From an uncultured Oscillospiraceae bacterium (lineage in GTDB: Bacteria; Bacillota; Clostridia; Oscillospirales; Acutalibacteraceae): DNA of 17,800 nucleotides. The notes beneath the pieces were generated by a model. It made no database searches. It was not told the origin of the DNA and was given only the letters and a program-made list of their open reading frames with translations. The stretch lies in the NCBI GenBank assembly GCA_900540865.1, contig UQHH01000057.1:1-17800 (forward strand), written 5' to 3'. The position numbers were made by a program, and so were the translations under genes. How positions within the stretch are numbered: the stretch's first letter is position 1; each line of letters opens with the position of its first letter. This document shows positions 13,969-17,800 of the stretch, in pieces.

Positions 13969-14970
13969 ATGGAACACGGTTCTTCAAAACAAGAGAAAAC
14001 ACAACAGGGGAAACAGCTTCCGGAAGAATCCGCAGAAATACAGGTTGACGAAAACATCGACCGCATCATAGAGGAAACGCGGCAGGACGCAGCAGGAACT
14101 AACGCCGGTGTGCCTGAGCGGCTGACACCGGAAATCAACATCATTGGAATCGAAAAGCAGGAAAAAAAGAAATTTGCTAAAATGAAAGCCGCGAATAAAA
14201 AAGAAAAGAAAATCGATGAGCACAACAAGAGCTTTGCTTACGGCCTTAATTTCTATAAGCTTTTCTGGATCTTTTTCATCGGTTCGTTTATCGGCGTTGT
14301 GGTGGAGGTTATTTTCTGCCTAATCGTCGACCACCGGTACGAATCGCGCAGCGGCGTCATATACGGCCCGTTCAATCCGGTATACGGGTTCGGAGCGGTC
14401 GTCATTACAATGGCGCTGTATTGGCTGCGCAACAAGCGGGATATTTGGGTCTTTATCTGCGGCGGCCTGCTTGGCGCCGCGTTCGAGTATGTGTGCAGCT
14501 GGTATCAAGAGACGTTCCTCGGAACCGTTTCCTGGGATTACAGCAACTCTTTTATGAATATCAACGGAAGAACGAACCTGATGTACGCGCTGTTCTGGGG
14601 CCTGCTTTCCATCGCGTGGCTGAAATTCATTTATCCGTTTATGTCGAGGCTGATTGAAAAGATACCGAATAAAATCGGTAAAGGCCTTACGTGGGTACTG
14701 GTTATCTTTATGGCGCTCAACTGCCTGATTTCAGCCGCGGCAGTCAACCGGATGTCCGCGCGTTACGAAGGGGTTCCGGCAAGAAGCAGCTTTGACGTGT
14801 TTCTTGACAGAACGTATCCTGACGAATTTTTGACTAAAATATACACGCATATGGCATATTCCGACGGGACTGGAACTGAGGAGAAGTTAAATCCGCCGAA
14901 GGATGGGGAACCTGCGGGTGGTTCTTCAAACACTTCTGCTGCTGATTCTTCGTCAGCGCCGCTGTCTTGA
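13969..14970 (+). CDS. CmpB-family (putative ABC transporter type IV) membrane protein
   Basis: This 333-residue integral membrane protein resembles the PF06541 family, often labelled putative ABC-transporter permease. The family signature GVIYGPFNPVYGFG (129-142) and the SWYQE...WDYS segment (177-192) are present. About five hydrophobic segments are seen, near 97-119, 138-153, 160-177, 205-224 and 239-257. The function is not established, and no ATP-binding partner is encoded here. It is unusual in carrying a long charged N-terminal extension (1-90, Glu- then Lys-rich) and a Ser/Gly/Pro-rich C-terminal tail (about 300-333). ATG 13969 is chosen because AAGGAGAGGTG (13953-13963) precedes it; an in-frame ATG at 13945 lies upstream of that site. 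It is the first gene of a probable three-gene transcript, with dusB 20 bases after its stop. Confidence 0.8.
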   Translation: MEHGSSKQEKTQQGKQLPEESAEIQVDENIDRIIEETRQDAAGTNAGVPERLTPEINIIGIEKQEKKKFAKMKAANKKEKKIDEHNKSFAYGLNFYKLFWIFFIGSFIGVVVEVIFCLIVDHRYESRSGVIYGPFNPVYGFGAVVITMALYWLRNKRDIWVFICGGLLGAAFEYVCSWYQETFLGTVSWDYSNSFMNINGRTNLMYALFWGLLSIAWLKFIYPFMSRLIEKIPNKIGKGLTWVLVIFMALNCLISAAAVNRMSARYEGVPARSSFDVFLDRTYPDEFLTKIYTHMAYSDGTGTEEKLNPPKDGEPAGGSSNTSAADSSSAPLS

Positions 14971-14990
14971 CCGAATAGAAGAGGAGTTTC

Positions 14991-15959
14991 ATGGATATTG
15001 GGAATGTAAAAATCGAAGGCTTCGCCTGTCTTGCGCCCCTTGCGGGCGTAGCGGACCGTGCCTTCCGGGAGCTGTGCCGCGGTTTTGGCGCGGCTTATAC
15101 GGTAAGCGAAATGGTCAGCGCGAAGGGCGTTTCTTATAAAAGCGAGCGTTCTACAGAGCTTATGGAGCTTACACAAAGGGAACGTCCGGCGGCCGTCCAG
15201 CTGTTCGGCTGCGAGCCGGAAACAATCGCATATGCCGCAAAGACGGCAATGCGCTATCTGCCGGAATTTATCGACATCAATATGGGTTGTCCGGCTCCGA
15301 AAATCGTAAGCGGCGGAAACGGCAGCGCGCTGATGAAAAGCCCAAAGCTCTGCGCCCGGCTTGTCCGGGCGGCGAAGGAAGCCGTCCCGGTTCCGGTTAC
15401 GGTTAAAATCAGGAAAGGCTGGGACGATGGGAGCGTCAACGCGGCCGAGGTTGCAAAATACTGTGAAGAAGCGGGCGCGGCTGCAATTACCGTTCACGGC
15501 CGCACGCGCCAGCAGTTCTACGCCGGGCAGGCCGACTGGGAAATTATCAAAAGGGTAAAAGATGCGGTCAAAATCCCTGTGATTGGCAACGGCGACATAA
15601 CAACCGGCGAAAGCGCGGCGCGTATGTATGAGGAAACCGGCTGCGATATGGTTATGGTCGGCAGGGGCGCGCTCGGCAATCCCTGGATTTTCTCTCAAAT
15701 TGACGCGTGGCTGTCCGAAGCGCGTGTTATCCCTCCTCCCTCCATGGAGGAAAGGCTTACCGTTATGCGCAGGCATATTATGATGATTTGCGATAATAAA
15801 GGAGAAACACACGGCATGAAAGAGGCAAGAAAGCATGTCGGCTGGTATTTAAAGGGCTTCCGGGGCGCGGCGCAGTTCCGCGGGGAAGCGGGAACGCTTT
15901 CTTCCGTTGAGGACTTGGATAGGCTGATTTGCAGCGTGCACCGTCTCAACAGCGTTTAA
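14991..15959 (+). CDS. dusB: tRNA-dihydrouridine synthase (DusB-like)
   Basis: This 322-residue FMN-dependent enzyme reduces specific uridines in the tRNA D-loop to dihydrouridine, using NADPH. It is a TIM barrel with the family landmarks: LAPLAGVADRAFR at the N-terminus, catalytic Cys100 in NMGCPAPK, Lys139 in VKIRKGW, His169 in TVHGRTR, and the FMN-phosphate sites GNGDI (199-203) and GRGALGNPW (224-232). The C-terminal helical domain (about 245-322) includes the KHVGWYLKG segment. Length is typical. ATG 14991 follows AGAGGAG at good spacing. The 20-base gap to the CmpB-like gene and 49 bases to the lipoprotein gene suggest co-transcription without an obvious functional link. Confidence 0.94.
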   Translation: MDIGNVKIEGFACLAPLAGVADRAFRELCRGFGAAYTVSEMVSAKGVSYKSERSTELMELTQRERPAAVQLFGCEPETIAYAAKTAMRYLPEFIDINMGCPAPKIVSGGNGSALMKSPKLCARLVRAAKEAVPVPVTVKIRKGWDDGSVNAAEVAKYCEEAGAAAITVHGRTRQQFYAGQADWEIIKRVKDAVKIPVIGNGDITTGESAARMYEETGCDMVMVGRGALGNPWIFSQIDAWLSEARVIPPPSMEERLTVMRRHIMMICDNKGETHGMKEARKHVGWYLKGFRGAAQFRGEAGTLSSVEDLDRLICSVHRLNSV

Positions 15960-16008
15960 GCGGACGCAGCCTCTCGATATTATGCATTATTTGGGTATGG
16001 GTGGATTT

Positions 16009-17397
16009 ATGAAAAAGAAATTACTTTGCCTGCTGCTCGCGGGCGTTATACTGCTGACGCTTCCGTCCTGCTCAATCGCAGGGGCGTTTTTATTTGGAAT
16101 ATCGCGCCTCTCTCCGGGCGAGGCGGAAAGCGCCGCTTCTGTTCAAAGCGCAGAGAATAAAGCCGTAACCGAGCCTTCCACAGCGCCGGGATACGACTAT
16201 CCGCACAGGCGCATTGAAAAGCTCGATTACAGCAAAATTACAGAAGAATATAAATTTATGAACCATCCTTACGCCTTCGATTCGCTCGAAGAAGGAGAAG
16301 AACGCCGCCTTTATCAATGTATTATGGACGCGGCTTATGATATTGCGCAGCGCCGCGGAGATACATCTTCAAATTATGAAGCGGGCTTTGTCGAAGCCAG
16401 CACAGGGTTCAGCGATGTGCGTTTTTATAAGGTGCTAACCGCCTTTTTAATTGACAATCCGCAGATATTCTGGCTCAGTTACATGAGCGATTTCGAGGAT
16501 ATAGACGGACGACGGTATTTTCAGCTTTATTCCTATATATCTGCGGACAAAACGGAAGAGTCCCAGAAAAAATTTTATCAGGCGGCAAAAAAAATCATAA
16601 AGAACATTCCGAAGGGACTGGACGAATTCGGCCGGGAGCTCTATCTGCACGATTATTTGATTGATAATTGTACGTATTTGCATGAACAATTTGGCTGGCT
16701 GCGTAATTCCCCATATGGTGCGATTGTTCAAGGCAAGGCTGTCTGTGAGGGCTACAGCGAAGCAATGCAGCTGCTCCTCAATCTTGCGGGAATTACCGCG
16801 ACGGTGGTTTATGGCGAATCGGACGATGTTCTGCATGAATGGAATCTCGTGAAACTAGGAGAGAAGTGGTATCATCTCGATGTTACCTGGGACGATTTAG
16901 ATGACGAAAAAGAACAAAGCTTTAATCAGTATTGTTTCTTCAACGTGAGTACCTCTTTTATTGAGAAAAGCAAACATATAATGTCTCCAGATTATAATGA
17001 TATGACGGAGAATCAGATTGCAAACCGTGACGGGGATTATATGGAGCAGTTCAATTTATTCCTGCCAAAATGTGACTCGATGGACGATAGCTATTTTTAT
17101 AAAAATGCGGCCTTTGTTTCTTCGGCCGGCAGGGAACAAAGCGTTTTAGAGCATTTAATTCAGGCGGTAAGAAACAAAGAGCCATATTTCTACATCTGGT
17201 GCAGTGATGCAATCGATACCGAGTATGTATATAATTGCTTTTTTGAAGGCGCATCCTATTACGATTATTTTGATTATGTGTATGAGGTAAACGCCAGCGG
17301 AAGAACCGGCGGGAATTGGCTTAGAAATGATTCTGTACAGTCATATTGGTATGACGGTTATGACAAATTGATTATCATCGGGCTGGAGTACCAGTAA
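16009..17397 (+). CDS. Transglutaminase-like lipoprotein
   Basis: This 462-residue exported lipoprotein has a type II signal peptide with lipobox LPSC; Cys21 should be lipidated and the protein held on the outer face of the membrane. A linker rich in Ser, Ala and Glu (to about 65) and a helical region (to about 235) precede a transglutaminase/peptidase-like core. Its triad is Cys246 (GKAVCEGYSEA), His276 (HEWNLVKLG) and Asp291 (HLDVTWDD). Bacterial members of this superfamily are mostly thiol peptidases or amidases rather than crosslinkers; the substrate is unknown. The last 150 residues are rich in Tyr, Asp and Phe and I cannot assign them. ATG 16009 is chosen because GGGTGGA (15998-16004) precedes it and the signal peptide begins there. 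A terminator follows at once. Confidence 0.87.
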   Translation: MKKKLLCLLLAGVILLTLPSCSIAGAFLFGISRLSPGEAESAASVQSAENKAVTEPSTAPGYDYPHRRIEKLDYSKITEEYKFMNHPYAFDSLEEGEERRLYQCIMDAAYDIAQRRGDTSSNYEAGFVEASTGFSDVRFYKVLTAFLIDNPQIFWLSYMSDFEDIDGRRYFQLYSYISADKTEESQKKFYQAAKKIIKNIPKGLDEFGRELYLHDYLIDNCTYLHEQFGWLRNSPYGAIVQGKAVCEGYSEAMQLLLNLAGITATVVYGESDDVLHEWNLVKLGEKWYHLDVTWDDLDDEKEQSFNQYCFFNVSTSFIEKSKHIMSPDYNDMTENQIANRDGDYMEQFNLFLPKCDSMDDSYFYKNAAFVSSAGREQSVLEHLIQAVRNKEPYFYIWCSDAIDTEYVYNCFFEGASYYDYFDYVYEVNASGRTGGNWLRNDSVQSYWYDGYDKLIIIGLEYQ

Positions 17398-17402
17398 TAA
17401 AA

Positions 17403-17434
17403 AAACGCCGGATTTGCTTCCGGCGTTTGTCTTG
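17403..17434 (+). terminator. Terminator after the transglutaminase-like gene
   Basis: A 10-bp stem (AAACGCCGGA 17403-17412, TCCGGCGTTT 17419-17428) closes a 6-base loop, with a modest T-rich tail (GTCTTG). It separates the lipoprotein unit from the rRNA promoters. Confidence 0.82.
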
Positions 17435-17467
17435 TAAAAATTTTCATTAAAAAGAATAAAATACCTA

Positions 17468-17496
17468 TTGACAGGGTAACCTGTAATATGTATAAT
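17468..17496 (+). promoter_or_regulatory. Upstream rRNA operon promoter (consensus SigA)
   Basis: Perfect TTGACA (17468-17473), a 17-base spacer and perfect TATAAT (17491-17496). Both boxes are exact, and an A/T-rich stretch (17435-17465) precedes it like an UP element. This is the first of two tandem promoters, as in many Firmicutes rrn operons. Confidence 0.88.
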
Positions 17497-17552
17497 AGAA
17501 CAGCTGTCCAAGAGGGAGTCAGGGAAAAGGAAAAGAAAGATAAAGAAAGTAC

Positions 17553-17581
17553 TTGACAAACATGTGTGTATGTAGTAAGAT
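17553..17581 (+). promoter_or_regulatory. Downstream rRNA operon promoter
   Basis: Perfect TTGACA (17553-17558), a 17-base spacer and TAAGAT (17576-17581). GATAAT overlaps at 17579-17584 but would need a 20-base spacer. It lies 85 bases after the first -35 and is preceded by a purine-rich A/G tract (17520-17550). Confidence 0.7.
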
Positions 17582-17587
17582 AATATA

Positions 17588-17800
17588 CACGCCGCTCGGA
17601 GAAGGACGTGCTTTTTTTACCTGTGTAAGCAGGCGAAAAAACATGGATTTTGAGGGCAGTGCAGGACCTTGAAAATTAAACAACGCAATCATTTATGAAA
17701 GAAACCCGTAATACTTTGAGTGAGGAAAGCGCAAGCAGTACTCATGAAGAGAAGAGAGGCGAAACTCTGAAAAAGACGCCGTGAAGAAAACACGACAAAT
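17588..17800 (+). ncRNA. Leader of a ribosomal RNA operon (pre-16S), 16S beyond the window
   Basis: About 210 transcribed bases follow the tandem promoters without an open frame. They contain ACCTTGAAAATTAAACAACG (17666-17685), the boxA-like phrase typical of Firmicutes pre-16S leaders and linked to Nus-factor antitermination, and several short hairpin arms such as TGAGT/ACTCA (17718-17735 region). The closing bases (ACACGACAAAT) resemble the run-in to a 16S gene, but the gene itself (GAGTTTGATC...) is not in the window. The identity is therefore inferred from promoter style and leader. Confidence 0.72.

Noticed and set aside
14763..15836. 357-codon open frame on the minus strand opposite dusB
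   Set aside because: It covers dusB, which has full family motifs, and shows no signal, motif or start context of its own.
1..17800. Mobile elements, CRISPR arrays, tRNAs, riboswitches, prophage genes
   Set aside because: No transposase or integrase motif, repeat-spacer pattern, tRNA cloverleaf, T-box or other riboswitch core was visible on reading.

Overview
The window looks like chromosomal DNA of an anaerobic, spore-forming, hydrogen-metabolising member of the Clostridia, most likely an Oscillospiraceae/Ruminococcaceae relative. The evidence is gpr followed by spoIIP (endospore genes), two [FeFe]-hydrogenases, a textbook clostridial Rex operator, three dockerin-bearing secreted proteins, and Gram-positive promoter and ribosome-binding-site style. 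The species assignment is inference. I see no mobile element, CRISPR array or tRNA.

Layout. (1) 1-413: the terminator of an unseen upstream unit, a second strong terminator, then a control region with an extended -10 promoter, a perfect Rex operator just after its predicted start site, and a second, gene-proximal promoter. (2) 414-5030: a four-gene hydrogenase unit. It encodes a mini 2Fe-2S thioredoxin-fold ferredoxin, a PAS-containing sensory-type [FeFe]-hydrogenase (HydS-like), a SpoIIE/PP2C phosphatase with an unexplained C-terminal half, and a ferredoxin-rich catalytic-type [FeFe]-hydrogenase (HydA2-like). It ends at a strong terminator. (3) 5112-10897: a secretion block. It holds an atypical subtilase, a small dockerin protein, a CHAP-SH3-dockerin cell-wall hydrolase and, convergent on the minus strand, a C1 papain-type peptidase with a dockerin. 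(4) 11041-13122: gpr and spoIIP, for spore germination and engulfment. (5) 13150-13822: a monocistronic, low-complexity, membrane-anchored surface protein. (6) 13850-17434: a CmpB-family membrane protein, dusB and a transglutaminase-like lipoprotein, probably one transcript. (7) 17435-17800: tandem promoters and leader of what is almost certainly a ribosomal RNA operon whose 16S gene starts just past the window.

How the genes fit together. The most interesting part is 211-5030. NADH/NAD+ state would enter through Rex at the promoter. H2 or redox state would be read by HydS, whose gene overlaps that of the phosphatase, so a protein-phosphate signal is the natural output, with the H2-evolving enzyme in the same transcript. 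A related hydS/phosphatase/hydA2 grouping is, as I recall, known from Ruminococcus albus, so the cluster type is not new. The phosphatase's C-terminal half, its target, and the mini-ferredoxin's role are open. The secretion block joins peptidases and a wall hydrolase, rather than carbohydrate enzymes, to dockerins. Two of its peptidases carry substitutions at classical catalytic positions.
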